64,000 nucleotides of DNA from Camarhynchus parvulus (Eukaryota > Chordata > Aves > Passeriformes > Thraupidae): the NCBI RefSeq assembly GCF_901933205.1, contig NC_044573.1:26409493-26473492 (forward strand), read 5' to 3'. The position numbers and the translations under genes are program-made. Position 1 is the first letter of the stretch. Each line of letters starts with the position of its first letter. Under the pieces are notes generated by a model. That model had not been told where the DNA came from. It searched no databases and was given only the letters and a program-made list of their open reading frames with translations. Shown here in pieces: positions 26,866-41,765 of the stretch.

Positions 26866-29800
26866 ACTTAGGTAGAAATAACAATTTTAAAACTGTAAAG
26901 AATATCTGGTAGCAAATGTGTGTAACACATAAAGCACCATAAATGGAATATCTAGGCAGGATGTAAAGAAGCTGGCCCTGCTGCAGCAAGGTTTTTCCAA
27001 TACTCATTCCCACATTACAGGGAAAGAAGTTTGAAAGCTGTTGGAGAATTCTGGTTTACTCCTTTCTTAATAAATGCATGAGTGTTCATATCAAACTTCT
27101 GTTGGGTGAGTTAACTTACAGGGTAACATAACAAATGTTTGAATAACTTTTTGCACCTGTTTGCTTTGCCTTCTTTCCCCCTGAATTGTCCAATACTCTG
27201 TTCATGGGCAAGTAGAATTCTGAGCTGGGAGAAGGAGCAGGTTTTCCCAGTGGCAAATTCTGTACTGCAAGAAAACTCTTCTTTCACAGTCTGGAGCAAT
27301 GGCAAGAATTTGTTCTTGCATGGAGAGAGAGGAAATACCTACACATTTATGCTTTCTTTTCTAACAAATTCTGAAAATTTAAACTGAGAAACTTCAACAG
27401 AAAACGCCCTCATGTATTTCTGCTGTAGTCTGTCTATTTTGGTTCAGTATGCCTGGTCCTGATATATGTGACTAGAAGTCATTTCTCAGCAGATAACTTT
27501 TGATAGCTTGTATACAAGTAACTCATTGCTGAAGCCATTGTAGATTTCTCCAGGCTCACAACTGGCAGTTGCATAGATCTGGGAAGACAACTTCTGCCTT
27601 TCGGTCAGCTGATTGCATTCCTAGAAACAAAGAGCTCTGTTGACAGTGTCTCATGACTGTGATACAAGAACTTGCCCACTCAGCTGATTACTTCTGGTTG
27701 GGGCTTTTTTTGCAATACTGGATAATTTCAGAGAAACTCGTTGCCAGATGAGTATTTTGTCCTGTCACTTTCATTATCTTCTTTAACTGGTTCCTTTTCC
27801 TTCTGATATCACTGCTGCTGGACCAACTGGCTGCCTTCCCAAGTATTCCGTTTAGTTCAGTAGCATCTGATATGTTTCCCTGTGTGCTCAAAGACATAAA
27901 GTAAAAACCCAAACAGTGTAAGAAAACAGGAATTGCGAAGACAAGGAAGGTACCAGAGCCAGCCTAGGAGCTGAGGAGACACCTAGGACATATGACATCT
28001 CTAAGCTCCTTGGTAGAATATAAGCAGGTTAAAAGTTGTTGTTAGAAATTCTGAGGTGGCTTCAAAAACTTTATAGTTAGTTCTATTTGGAAGACAGTAT
28101 TTATATTTTTTCCTATAAGAATCAGAACAAAGAAATATTAATAGCTGCCTGCACATTGTAACATTTTCTGCATAATGACATTTTACAGGCTTGATATAAT
28201 TTTCTGCCATGTGCATCAGGCCATTAAATGAGAGGTCTTTAAAATTATCTCACCAGAACAGTTCTTTTTTCCAAACAACACCAAAAGAAGATGAGATCAA
28301 AGAATTTCATAAAAGGTGCTTTTCACAGCTTATCTGTCATCAAATGAAGGTATTAGGGAAATGGCCTGAGAAGCTTTTCCTACTTGATACCCCTTTTGAA
28401 GTGACTAGAACTACAAAACATGCCATTTCTGCAGAGGATTCCAGTTGTGTTTCTCCCTTATATGAGAGGAAGGGCAAAAGAACTGCATTACAGCAGCTGG
28501 GACCCTTCTGGGGTCGTTGCTCTTGGAGCTTCCTCGGGTTTTCAGAGGCAGGCAGGGAGCAGGGTTAGTACCCAGGGAGTGCCCTTCCCTGAGCTCACCG
28601 TGGAGCTCACAGCTACCAACACTGCAGCTGGGGGCACACCGAAAGGTTTGCCCCAGCTCTCAGAAAAGTCCAGTGACACCACAACACATATCCATCCAGG
28701 ATAATTTGGGGATGAAGATCTTCCCAAATTCCAAAGTCTTTTTCTTCATCTCCAAGGTTAGAAGGTACGGGATTAACTGATGAAATGCAAATAGACATAA
28801 TTTGTTCAGCATTTTCCATTGCATGCTCTTGTCTAATAAATACCACATATTACAGTACTAAAAATTTAATTGATCTCAACCCCTATTGAACTCAAGAGTG
28901 TCTCAGCACTAGCTCTGTAGGTACTGTGTCGGAAAATGAGATATGTTATAGGTGTCACATAGAAAACATTCACTTGGGGAGAAGGTATAATATCCATCAG
29001 TGACCAAGAAGACCAAAAAGCAAAATTGTAATTCTTAATTCTTAATTTAAAGGATGAAGGAAGTAAAAAAATGAACATTTTTGCTCTCACGTGATTAAAT
29101 TTTAGGGTCTTAATATGAAATTGTGTGTATTTGAGCAACTCAGAGCTAGAATTTTATGTCATATTTTCAGTAAATAAAATGGGAGCTCTATGGAGGAAAG
29201 CAGACTGACCATTCTCCACCTGCTGTTTCTGTGCAACATTGAATTACTCTAAATTTCATCTTTTTTAGAAAACAGGATTAATTAAATTTTGGATTATTTT
29301 TTTTTTACTAGACCTAGTAGGAGCCTGATACACCAGCTAATCCAATGCATAGTAAATTTGGTCCAGATAGTAATATGACAAAATTTATTATCTGGGGAAA
29401 ACATTAGGAAGACTGAATTCAAGATCAGGTGTTCATAAATTGCACAGGAAAAAGGTCTGTGTGAGGGGTCTAATATTCATCTGTGACTGTAAGCTACATA
29501 TGATTGCTTGTTGCAGAGTCTAGATTTTTTTCATAATCATTCTTTCTTATATTCCAGCATTTATGCTACAGTTAAAGACCTGCACATTTCAAAAATTATG
29601 CCAATGTCAGTGAATTTTGCTTGCCACAGTAATGTAGGACTAGAGTCTTTCAATATTTGAAACATTCAACTAAACTTTCCTGGAAGTATCAGTGCTGGGG
29701 TGACAAACAAAGGGCATATTTTTTCACTCTCAATGGATTCAGGACAGGCCGGCTTCTCTTCACTTTGGACAGTTTTAGAGTATTGCTGGATATGTCTTTG

Positions 29801-30714
29801 GAACTGCCATATATAAAACTTTCTTCTTGAGTGCTGGTCTTGGTAAAATTTAATGGTTCCTTGAATGTTTTGCAAAGAATGGGTGAAGTCCTGGATAACA
29901 TTTCCTGCTTTGAATCATTAACTTCCATGGTTCTGCAACCTACTGCTGGCACATAGTAAGTCCTTCACCCAAGCCAGCCAATTTATCTCAAGATGCTTAA
30001 CACAAGCCACGTTTCCCTTGTTGAATAGCACTATGAGATGTGCTATAGGCATGAAAGACATGTTAAGTACTCCATTTTGTTCCAGTATCCATGGATATTC
30101 CATAAGGAGACAACATAAATCTCCCATGACAAAAGTGAACATACCAGGACTGCTTTATGGCATACAGAGATCTCAGACAAACCTCTTGCTTTAAAACCCC
30201 TTTCCAGCAGCTCACATTATAGCTGAGTAAATGCTGCAAGGCAGGTCTTTGCAGTAATACACTGTAAAGGACTTGAGAATCTCCATGCAGATTCTGGAAG
30301 CACTGTTTGAAAACTAATTGCATTTGATTTGTAGCTTTCTTTGGCTATTCACATGGTATGCTATGATAGGGTCCAGAGGGATTTTTGAGTGTCTCAAAAC
30401 AGTCCAGCTATTCTTGAAACCATTCTCAAGGCTTTAGAAGTGTTTCTTCTCCCACAGGCTCTCTATAACATAGTGTCTGAAGTCTCTACAAACAGAATAG
30501 AAATATTCTGTTATCAATTTTGTAAAATCAAGAAAAACCAGTAAGCAGTTCTTTTTATAAAAAACAAAGGTGGAAAGCACAGAATTGTTTCTCTAAAGGT
30601 ATTATATAATTTCCAGCACAATTAGGAATTGATACTTTGAGTAAGGTTAGAGTAAGAAGTAAAGCAAATGATTTGCAGCAGTGAAAGAGTTCCCAGTGAT
30701 ATCTTCTGCAAGTA

Positions 30715-31190
30715 CTGCAACAGCCTGCCAGAGGAGATGAAGGAGTGCTTATCAGTGGCGATTTTTAAGAGAAGGTCAATTTATTTTCAGTAACTGATAC
30801 AATTTTTTGACCTATGAGGCCGAGTATGTTCAAGGAATATCACTCAGTACTGGCTTTTGCTGGTGACAAGGGGGCTGAGAAGAGAGCAGGGCATTTCTGG
30901 CAGAAATGAGAGTCCACTGCAGTGGAATGCAGACAGACCCATTTGCCCTCTGGCAGACCAGATTAGCAGAGGCTCCTGCTTCTAGGTCTTTGTGGGCCAA
31001 ATTGAGTCCATTCAGCAGGACTGTTCAGGTTCACAGTTTTAGATCTGTCAAAGGCCAGAGACTGCCTTGCAGCATTGGAAAGGTTAGTTCCCCTTAGGTT
31101 AGGTACAGCTGATCCTGCCTGTCAGTGGGATAAGCTAGATGACCTCGCAAGATTTCCTTATCCAGTTTTGTGTGGTTCTCTGATTCTCTC
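30715..31190 (+). mobile_element. CR1 LINE fragment (ORF2 C-terminus and 3' end), sense to PRKCE
   Basis: At 30720-30775 the + strand encodes NSLPEEMKECLSVAIFKRR, the conserved end of CR1 ORF2. Near 31111-31188 it reads GATCCTGCCTGTCAGTGGGA, AGCTAGATGACCTCGCAAG and GTGTGGTTCTCTGATTCT, the CR1 3' end with the remains of the ATTCT-type octamer tail. The middle (30780-31100) is too diverged to follow. Because it lies sense to the host gene, it may be spliced over silently. Confidence 0.72.
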
Positions 31191-33790
31191 CGGTCTATGT
31201 TTTACCTTTGAGGCAATTCTTTCAAGAGCAAAAAATTAATTTGAAATTACTGGGCAAAGCTGAGTAAAACTGATCAACAAGCCCTAACTATAATAGGTCC
31301 TCACCAGCTGGAGATCAATTTGGAGTGTGGAATTTTGGCTGACAAAAAAAATCTCCAATACAAAATCTGAACGTGTGCATTTTGTGTTAAGTGAAAGATG
31401 CAGACATCTCATGTGAAATTTAAGATAGCAGTTCCTATGTACAGGTCATTTCTTCCAAGAAACATGGGATTCATAGAAACTGTTCCCTTCTTCTTTGGAA
31501 CTCCTTGAAAGCTCTGGTACAAAACAGGAAAAACAACACAATTAGCCCTGAGTATAAACACTGAAATCAGAGACAGATAACATGTAATAGTGTCCTGTTG
31601 GAGATTGTTACTGTGAACTTCTAAAAGGAATCACAAGAACAGGAGAGATCTTCTTGTTGTTTTCTTTAGTGTTGTGCCTGGTTTTTCTCTTGGATTTATC
31701 TTTGCCCCTCCTAATGCTAGGATTGTAGAAAATGAATCTGCCATCCTGGTTAGTCTTTGTCTCTGGGTAGTGAAGGTTTGCACATAGTTTTGTGTACAGT
31801 ATGCCTGTGCAACTTCCATCAGAAGCAGGAAATGTTTATTTAAGTTCAGAGGGGTGGGACAGTTGCTGTAGTTTTAGGTAATTTTAAACAAACTGTTTGA
31901 GCATCCTGTTTAAATAGAGTTAAGTAATCACAGTTTTGTATTAGTTGAAGAAGAATTCCATACATGCAAGACATGAATAAAATATCATTTTACTGAGCAT
32001 ACCAAGGTGATATATTTACCTGACTTCTTGAGCAATAAAAGTTGTGTGTTTGACTTTTGTTTTGCAACAACTTTAGTGGCTAAACATATTCCCTTATGTA
32101 ACAGTACTCTACTAGAATGTGAACTATTTTACATTTGCATTTACCTGTATTTGATACACATATTAGTTTCCTTGATACTTTCAGGGGCCTCTGAAGAAAT
32201 CTAATTCAAATGCAACTTTCTGAAATTGGGAGAAAAATCTGTATTCATACAAAGAACTTCATTTAGGGAACTAGTGAGAATCAGAAAGAATTTATTCTCA
32301 GCCAATTGTATGAAAACATAAATAAAGGGGAAAATGGTTGTTGGAGTAGGCTGCTAAGATTTATCAATTGTGAAGTTTGGACATGAGTCCATGTTCACTG
32401 TCTTTCCTGAATGATTTTAAGTATTATAAAAGTTGAAGCGGGAAACAAAAAGCAGTAGATTTATTCTCTGACTTGTGCCATGGATGCACATCTCAGTTTT
32501 GAAACTGAGAGACAGATTGCATGATTTATTTTTGTTTTGTAATGTTTCAGTAATCAGGCTGTGTTGAACTGCATATTGGGTCCCCCAGCTGTCAGGACTC
32601 AAAAAGAAAAAAAAGTTTGTGTTCTTCAGATTGAAGTGATAATTGTACATGGTTTTATGTCTATCAATGGATTGTCTTCAGACTGCAATTTAATGTTAAT
32701 GAGATTTTAATTGGAAAACAAACAAAGGACAGACGGGTTAATGACTGATAACAATTTTTAAAAAGTCTTTTAAGATCTACACAATAAATAATGTAAACAA
32801 TACATCAAAGTCTTTCCATGTCTAACCTTTCATACAGGGTTTACGTAGAAGTTTGTTCCTTAACAATGGTATTATTCCACATCTAAAAAACTAATAGACT
32901 GTATAGTGTCATCTGTTAAATCAGAACTGATTGGCAAGATTATCTGGTCTTACTAGTAGGAAGACCTTGGTCATTAATCACACCTCCACAAAGAGGAACT
33001 GGGTTGAATCTGTTATATCCTTAGATTTTATTGCTGTTGATGTTTCTAGAATTCTCCCCTCCTTTTCCCAAATTAAAACATGTACAATATTCCAAAAGAA
33101 AAAAGGTAGAACCTCTGTCCAGTGAAACTCATAACGTCTAAACCTGAGCAAATATAAAGTGGCAGGGAGTGTACATAATACATAGTCAGATATAAACAAA
33201 AAATATATAAATAAAACTAAAAATCAGAAAATGGCGATAATCACAATAAAGTGTGCAGTCTTAGAAGGATTCACAGTAGAGCAGGGGGTGGCTATTTTGA
33301 ATGTAAAGAAATGAAAAATTAAATTGGGACAATATTAAAGGAGTGAAATGAGAGAGATGAAACAAGATTTCTAGTTTATCTAGTAAACTTACTCCGCCAT
33401 TTAGTGATAAGGCCAAAGACTAGAAAAAAGGTTGGGTTTTGGTGTCCATTTTTGATTATACAAAGCATGTAAGAGATTGTCAGTTAAGAAAGTTGGGAGG
33501 TAAGACTCGAATCATAGAGATATTAAGGCAGCCATTGTGCATTCTGGTATAAGAGTTACATTTATGGTCAGAAAATACTGTGGAAATACAGAGTTAAACA
33601 TACTTTTTTTTTACTTCTAGCCTGTTTATTTCACATCCAGTTTTCTTTTAAAATATCTTATTCATGCGCTGTGCTCTGCTTTTGTTTCCATTTGTTATTT
33701 TAAGTATTCTCATTCAACCATGTCTTTTAAGAAATTCAAGGAAAAGCAGTTTGATTAAGAGCTAAAATAAACCCCAAAAAAGAATCAAAT

Positions 33791-33844
33791 TACTTCAGAA
33801 AACACATTAGTTTACTTTACTTCAGAAAACATATTAGCTTACTT
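33791..33844. repeat. 27-bp tandem duplication, two copies
   Basis: Two adjacent 27-bp units, each starting TACTTCAGAAAACA, differ at two positions (25 of 27 identical). This suggests a fairly recent local duplication by replication slippage. Confidence 0.9.
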
Positions 33845-36800
33845 TGCAGTACTTTTCTTGCTTTATAGGTGCCAAGAGAGGATTAATCTGTAATGTCTTT
33901 GTTTGTGATTTTGCCTTTTATTTTAGTTTATATAATTAAAGAGTTCCCAGGACTGCTTTACATTTATTTTACTCATCAAAACATACTTCCCAAATGTTAT
34001 GAAAACAAAGTTCAAAAATAATGCAGTCCAAATCAAACCCATTCCATTTTCTCTTGGAACACAATTGATAATAAAGTCATACCTTGTATAGCATTTTTAA
34101 CTGAGGAAACACTGCCTTGTCCCTTAATGTAGAATTCTTAAGGGTGTTCACTTTATATTCTCATACTTCGATGTTTGAGTAACTCCTGGTGGTACATGTA
34201 GCAAGGTACATATGATCAGGAATAATACAGTTATTTCACTACTAGTGGGAGGATTTCATCCTTTCTTCATTGAACTCAGAGGTCTCATTGGGTCACTCTG
34301 TGTGTGCTTGCATTATGACAGAAGGGAGGGAGTCAGAGGGCTGGGAACCTGTATTTTGAACATTAACCTTTGATGAAAGATATGGGAAAAAGCTTGAGTG
34401 CAAAAATCAAAATAATGTGTCTGGTTTTGCTGAGGTTGTGGAAAATAAATAAATGGACTTGTCAATCTCAGCTCCTATTCATAAAGTATTCTCTCTTCTC
34501 TTCTCCTTTTACATCTTCTTTTCAAGTAAATATGAGTCTCAGCTGATTGTCCTGACTAATAAGAAAAAGACCAGAGGGTGCTTTTAAGAAAGTAGTTTAC
34601 ATAGGGACTGAATATATTTCATCAAAAAAAGATGATACCTTCTACTGTTGAAATTCTGGTCTGCTGTGCTTGTGCATGTTGTGCGTCTTACTGTTTACTC
34701 CATGCTAGTGGACTTTCTCAGACTCACTGTAAACAGAGAAGAGAAGAGAACTTTCAAACCTTTTTTTTCCTGTGAATTCTCAGTAGGAAACTGAAACGTT
34801 TACTAAGGAAAGCTGGGAAAGTGACTTGAAATATAGGTTTGTAGCAGAAAAATTCAATAGCACAACGAATTCAATTACTGAGCTGTTAAATGTCCTTTTA
34901 GTACATATACTTTTGATGAGATTGTCAAGTAAGCTGCAGAATATGTGAGAAATACCTTTTCAAATAAGAATGGGATGTGCATAAAAAAGAAGATATAAAA
35001 GAGAGAGATATGATTGATAGATATCAGTTTCCAGCTCAGATAATAATGCTAAACCTTTTGTTCAGGCTGGTGACAAGATACTCTGCTAAAGAGTCCAGGT
35101 TAAATTTTCAGTTAGCTTAACTGTTAGTGACCTAAAAAAGACTGAACTACAATAAAAGAACTTGAAGCTTTAACTAAACACAGTTTCTGCCATTAATAGT
35201 CAGCAATTAGGCATTTAGTGAATGTCACAAAAATCATTTGGATCAAACACAGAGTATTTAATATGGAAAAAAAAAAAAACAGTCTATCCTGACATGTTAG
35301 GAAGTGGCCTTCATCTATACAATTGTGTAAATCAGTCTTTTTCTGGTGTTATCACTGTTGGGAGCAGCAGCTCAGTGACAAGTTGAGGGTTACCATTTGG
35401 GAGTCACAGCTGTAAAAGGCACAGCACCATCACTTTGAATCGGTATTGGTTTTTTTCTACCTGTTGTAGATGCAGCAAAATGTTGGGAATGATTATGGCT
35501 GCTCAGGAGAACGGGAATTGCAGCTTTGTTTTCCTTGTTGATCCCACTTAAGTCCAGACTGTTGACTTTAGAAAGGTTAAAATAGCAGTATAAGAAAGTT
35601 CAATTTCAACAAGTGTTAGGAGAAGTTACTTAAGTGTTAGCCATGCTCTCCCCAGCCTGCAGTCCAATAGGTTTTGTGCTTGAAACACTGAACTGTATCC
35701 ATGTGAGATAATCTTAGGGAAAGACCTGCAAAGGGACACTTGAAAATGCTCTTCAGAGCCACTCATTATGTGGTGCAGCAGTCAGAAGCCCAACAGAGGA
35801 CAATGTGCACATCTTCTTTGTAGGGATGTTATATCCTCTTATGTTATGTTCCAGCAGCAGCACAGCTGTACTTTTGGCTGACTTCATCACAGACCTGACT
35901 GTATTGGTGTTAAGCTCTACTTTCTGAAATCCTAAGACTATCTGAGAACAACCAGATTTTCCTTTAAAAGCAAGGCTATAATCCTTACTGGTTCCAAGAT
36001 AAATCAGACAGACAGCACAAGAACCAGTAAGTTCCCAGTAAGCTTACCACAAGTAATTTTGCTTAAAGAAGCAAAGAGAGTGGTAGTTAAACCCTACACT
36101 AATGCCAGAAAGTCTGCACTATGATTTTGAGCATATCACCAGTACTGAGCATTACAGAAAGAGCAAAGGCCTGGCTCTGAATCCATGCTCTTTTGAGTGT
36201 ATGATGCAGCCGGAAGCTTTCATGCTATTCTTCAGGATGTTTTCCTTCCTAGGGAATGATAAGGAAAATGTTGGAAAATGTACCAAAGTTATTAGCAATG
36301 CTTTACCAAGAATGCCAGTTCACCTGGCTTTCCAAATTTCATCCAGTCCAGCAGTTGCTGTGTTCCCAAGATACAGGAGGAAAGGCACAAAGTTTTTTTT
36401 TCGGCATCCTCTTTCTGTAATCAGCAGAAAGTCAGACAAACATTTCTAGCCTCCTCCAGGAAGCATCCCTGATAAGTATAACAGTTAGGCACTTAATGAG
36501 CAGCACTAATGCACATGCTGAAGTTCAAGGGTATTTTTAAGTGCTGTGCTCTGAGTCTGAGTTGTAGAGTAGATGATTAAAGACAAATGACAAACATTTA
36601 TGAAATTCTGGATTCATATATATAAACTGTGTAATCTGCAGGCTTGGATTCACTTGGGGGAGGTTAATTAACTTCCATCTTCTGTTGTTTTTCCTTGTCC
36701 AAAGCAATGTTACATCTTGTCTCTTTTTCCTCAACCCAGCTCACGAGACACTATGAGCTAGAGCCAAACTGCAGTGTGACATCAGAGCTGCGCAGGGGTG

Positions 36801-37935
36801 AAGTCCCATGCTCACACACCTGTGAATCATGTGACCTGGGGAAGAAATGTGTGTGCCATGTCACACAGGATTACTTCCCCCTCTAACTAACTCATGTGCA
36901 TATAGCTGTAGATAATTAGCAGTAAGGAAATAAAGAATTTGGAGTAGGCATTCACCAAGGGCGGACAGGCAAGAAGTTGAAGGTTTAAGGATATTAGTAC
37001 AGACTGGGGAAAAATATGAAAATTTGTAAGAAACACTTCAAAAAATTGATCTAAATTATATCAAGTAGATGTGTGTCATTTCTTTCCTTATGCCTTCACC
37101 TGCATTGCCAGTTTAGATAATAAATGGTTCAAGATGCCAAGCACATGTTTACTTCACTGATATTTTCAGTTCTATTTCAACATGTGCTGAACTTTTGGGT
37201 TAGTGGTGTGACTGCCTGAGAATCTCAGTTGCTGTTCTCAAGGAACATTCATTTCTAGTCCTCCATCATGGAAGTAGGTTTGAAAGCTCGAACAGGGGAG
37301 TGATAAGCATTAGAAGAATATAGAAAGAACCTGATAGATATTTTAATGATTCAGTCCTATTTTATTATGAGGGTTTGAGGCAATTGAAAAAACCATATAT
37401 AAGTATTTGAGATTGGCAGCACCGGTTTCTGTAGCTTAACAGTTCTAAATAATTTTTTCATTATTTGGGGAAGATAATGTCTGCTTTGCAGACAAAGTAA
37501 CTGGTAAGAGAGAAGTGCAGAAAGAAGACTGAAATTTGCCCCACAACCTGTCAATAGTTGACAAAATTGACATATCTTTTATGGGTTACTCTGGCTAAAT
37601 TTTCTAAAACTACGATTTTCATGGCTAAATTATAAAAGAAATAATATCACTTAAGTATCTCTATTATTATATGAACTTGATTATAATTCCATATGTATTT
37701 GTTGATGTGTAGATGTTTATGTGTTCTGTTTAATACAGTATTTTGATTGCCTTTTTCTCATTTCTCACTTTGAGACTCATCTCATTTTCTTTAGGTTTGC
37801 TGGCTTTTGGTTGTCAGCTTTCTCCTTTTTCAGAATCGTAGCATTACTTTCTTTTATTTCTTTATGTAAATGCTCCAGTCATTTAAAGGGTGGCTTCAAG
37901 CAGTCCTTTATGTCACTAAAAGAAATTAGCTAAAT

Positions 37936-38126
<191 letters not shown>

Positions 38127-41100
38127 CAAAAATAAAGTATTCTTGGGGCTTCAGGATGGTTTTGGCTGAAATCCTCCATCTCTTAGCAACCAGTTTTAGA
38201 TTAGTTGTTTGTTCCAATTTGCTTACACAGAACTTTTTTTGGCTGTTTATCATTGAGAATGTTAACATTTGAATAGCCTCTGCAGCAGTCGCCAGCTGTG
38301 TGTGCCAGTTTTGTGTTCTAGTCCAAATAAAGTGGGTTTGAAAAAGCTTGGCACAGTGCGACCCAGAGATGACCTCTCTGCAGATCGGCGCAATCTCTGC
38401 ACTTTCCTCCCTGTGCCATAGATTTCCTCTGGGTTTCTAACCCCCTGCCACTTCCTGAGTTTGTTTGTCTTAGTTGTCTCCACTCCGATACAATCAGGAT
38501 GGTCCTTTGCAATGCTTTGCTTATGCCCCTTCCTCTTGACTGTTTGGGTGAAGGCTTACTCACCAGCAGGAAGTGGCCCTTTGGAGACAATTCTGATTTG
38601 CTTTCAAGTGTCCTGCATCTATTTGAACCTCCCTCACTGGCCCCAGTCTCTAATCTTCAACAACCATGCACACACAGAGAAAGTGCATATTGTTGTGCTG
38701 GGATGCAGAATGCATCTAGGGATAGGCTTTATTATTAAAACTAAGGATTCGCTTTGAAAAATTTCACCCTGATGTTAATGTGTTTATTAAATCCTTTATC
38801 TTGTCATTTCACACTTCCTCTCTGTTTTTATTTGTTTTTAGCAGCCTGTTATTACTTGAGATAAATTTGGGCTTTCAGAAGCAACATGCTTAACAGGTTT
38901 TGTAATATAAATCTGTCCTGTCTAGTAAAAACTCTGAGTTCTTCAGATCTAACTGAGCTCCATTTTTTCCATTGATATTCCTACCCTCTTTCAGGTTAGC
39001 AGTTTTGATTTGAGGTAGTCATCTCAGAGATAGGCAGTCAGAAATTTCGTGAGCCAAACCATCAAGATAAGAATATGGAATTTGTCACATCCCTGGATTC
39101 ATATAAAGGCAGGTCTTGAGAGTACTAGAAATTGAGAAGGAAATATTGAATTTTTAGTAACCAGGGTTGAGTGGTAAGTTCCATTAGAAGCAATTGGCTT
39201 TGCCACATACAAAGGGATTCAAAGGCAAATTTCTCAAAGGCGTCTCCTTTCCAGAGACATAGCAAACAGCAGAACATCACAGCTTCTGAGGAAAGTAAAT
39301 CTCTTTGAAAGTGCTCTTTTCATCAAAAATCTAGTTTTCTTTATAAAACTCTTTGCTAGCTGCAGCTCTTAATCTCCATGTTTTATTAACACTGGTATGA
39401 TGTTTGCATACTGGGTTGTACTTTTGGGCCTGACACTTCACATGGGTTTGTTTTCAAGTGCTGAAGATGCAACACATTTCTTACCTTTCCTGCCCATATC
39501 ATATTTCCTATTCATTGTCTGCATTTATTTCCAAAGCTAGGTATTTGTACATTCACATAATAGAATGTGGCAACTTCAGAATTTATAAGTATCTGTCATA
39601 AGGGAAACAGACAAGCTTGGCACTTTGAAAAGTGAAGGATTTTGAGGATTTGTCTCCATTAAATACTTGAGCTGATTTGCTCCTCGTGGAAACTGGAGGT
39701 AGACACCTTGTAATTAGCAGTCATTTTAATGATTTCTGTGAGCCAGAGGGAAAGAATTAGTACAAAATTACATCTCCCTGCTTTATATGAATGTGCATTC
39801 ATTCAGCCCCCCTGTCCTTCACTGCTCCCAGCCCTTAACACAAATCCTCTTCTGTCTACTCCTTCTTTCCTGCCTCTTTTCCCTTGTCCTGCATGTAGCT
39901 TCTGCTGAGTGTTGGCTCCTAGCTGGCTGCATTGAATTACTTCATGTGCATGTGTTCTTTCTATAACTTCATGAGCAGAATGCTTCCATCACAGGAGAAA
40001 TGTCATTCTGAGACAATGTTTCATAATTTAAACTCCACAGTGTGCTCACAACTTTTGATTCAGACGCTATGCTGACATGTCTGACATGCATGCTGGAGTA
40101 TGGCACTGGACTTGCAAATGGCGTGTTATGTTGAGTGTGTGATCAGAAGTCACATGAGAACATGAGTTGTAGGATGAAAGCATAAACTATTGAAAGCAAC
40201 AGGAAGAAATTAGGAACAGATTCAGTTGTATTTAGTTTTGACACAGGCTTTTGGATCTTGACATGGCTATGTCTGTAAGAATAATTCGTTTTCTTTACTG
40301 TGAGATACTAGGAGTTCAAATATTTGTCAAATGAGCATCCCAGTTAGACTGTAAAGTAGAAGAAAGAAATTATTTAAAATTAATTAATCATAAGAAAATG
40401 TCAGAATTCATTCACAGTGTCCCAGGCCTTGGGAGAATGCATTCATTGATGTGAAGCATGCATAAGAATAGTTGTCTTGCACAGAACAGTTTCAGCCTAA
40501 TTATTCCATACCTGACTGCATTATTTATACTACAATGTTAAAAATGCATTGGGATCAAGTCACTTCTTTACATCTCCAGAGCTCTTATTAGCTGGCAAAC
40601 AAGGAAAGAGAAGGGAAAGAAAAAAACCAAAATAAAACAACCTTTGCTCCTGAATAACTACCAGTCATAACTACCTGACATGCCTTCAGATATTTTAATA
40701 AAGAATACTTGCATTCTGTGTAATTATATTTCTAGAAAAAACATTGTGGTGTGAAATTAATGGTTATTCTCCAAAACGGGAAATGTTGCTTGTGTGGGCA
40801 CTACTTCAAGGAAAGTGGGGAATATATAAATAAAATAAGATGTTTGATGGAAATGTAGGTTTCAAAATAGCTGCTATACCTTCTGATCTTTTTTCAGTCT
40901 TGTATGTGGAAGTATTTGTTTGGAGCTAAACAAAGTTATATTTTTGGAAGTAAATAACTAGCTTTAGCTCATGCTTTGGCTTGTTGGTTAGGTTTTTAGA
41001 AGTGTTATGATGATACTAAATGATCATCTTTTATAATAACTGGTTTATCCTCATTTCCCCTGAAGTTCAAAGAGAAACCCAGCTCCCTGTTTAGCAATAG

Positions 41101-41710
41101 GAATTATTCTCTGAGTTCACATCTTTGCAGCTAGCCTAACAGTTGTTCCCAGACTTGTCCAATTACCGGTGTTCTCATTGGAATTCCATATATCTTCCTT
41201 ATGTTTATCCTCCTTATGCTTATTGAGTTTACGTTGGAAATAAAGATGAACCTCACAACCTTTATATATAGGATATTCCATTACTGAATGCATGTTTTAT
41301 GATAGATAAACTTCAGGATAATTTTTAGGGTGGCATTTTTAAAGGTCTGATGTTACTGTTGTGTCAAAAACACTTCAACAGCCTAATAAAAATATTTACA
41401 TCATCCCTGCCACCTTCCCTCTCATCTGGCATTCAGCTGTTTGGGCACATGTCAGACTGGGACCTGATAATACAAGTAGAGTTAATCAGTTTCAATCCTA
41501 TTTTCTGGCACTTGTCCTTGTTTGTGTTATGCAATTGGAATTGCACCACTTTGGAAAAATGTATCCAAGCTTCAGGAATTAAGGACTAGGAATCTCATTT
41601 TGATTTTTTTTTTTGAGCTGGACTGGAGTTTGAACTTGGTGATGAAAGGTTGTGTGGACTATGTTCAGTGTCACCTGCCCCTGGAGTATGGTGTATTTTA
41701 AGTCAGTTTC

Positions 41711-41765
41711 CATAATATATTAATATATATTATGTTTATATAAAATATATCAGTATATATTCTCA
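41711..41765 (+). repeat. AT-rich (TATA)n-type microsatellite, degenerate
   Basis: Interrupted TA and ATA repeats including TATTAATATATATTATG. Local base composition is nearly pure A+T. Confidence 0.8.

Noticed and set aside
28420..28848. Dense overlapping frames on both strands near 28.5 kb
   Set aside because: Same pattern as other locally GC-richer patches. Frames conflict with each other and show no domain.
29666..30323. Series of adjacent minus-strand frames that could be a decayed retrocopy
   Set aside because: The frames overlap in different registers, match no protein I know, and have no poly(A) tract or target duplication. A protein search could reopen it.
36102..36449. 115-codon open frame on +, about 1.5 kb upstream of the exon
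   Set aside because: No known family wording, no good splice sites at its ends, and no match to any PKC segment.
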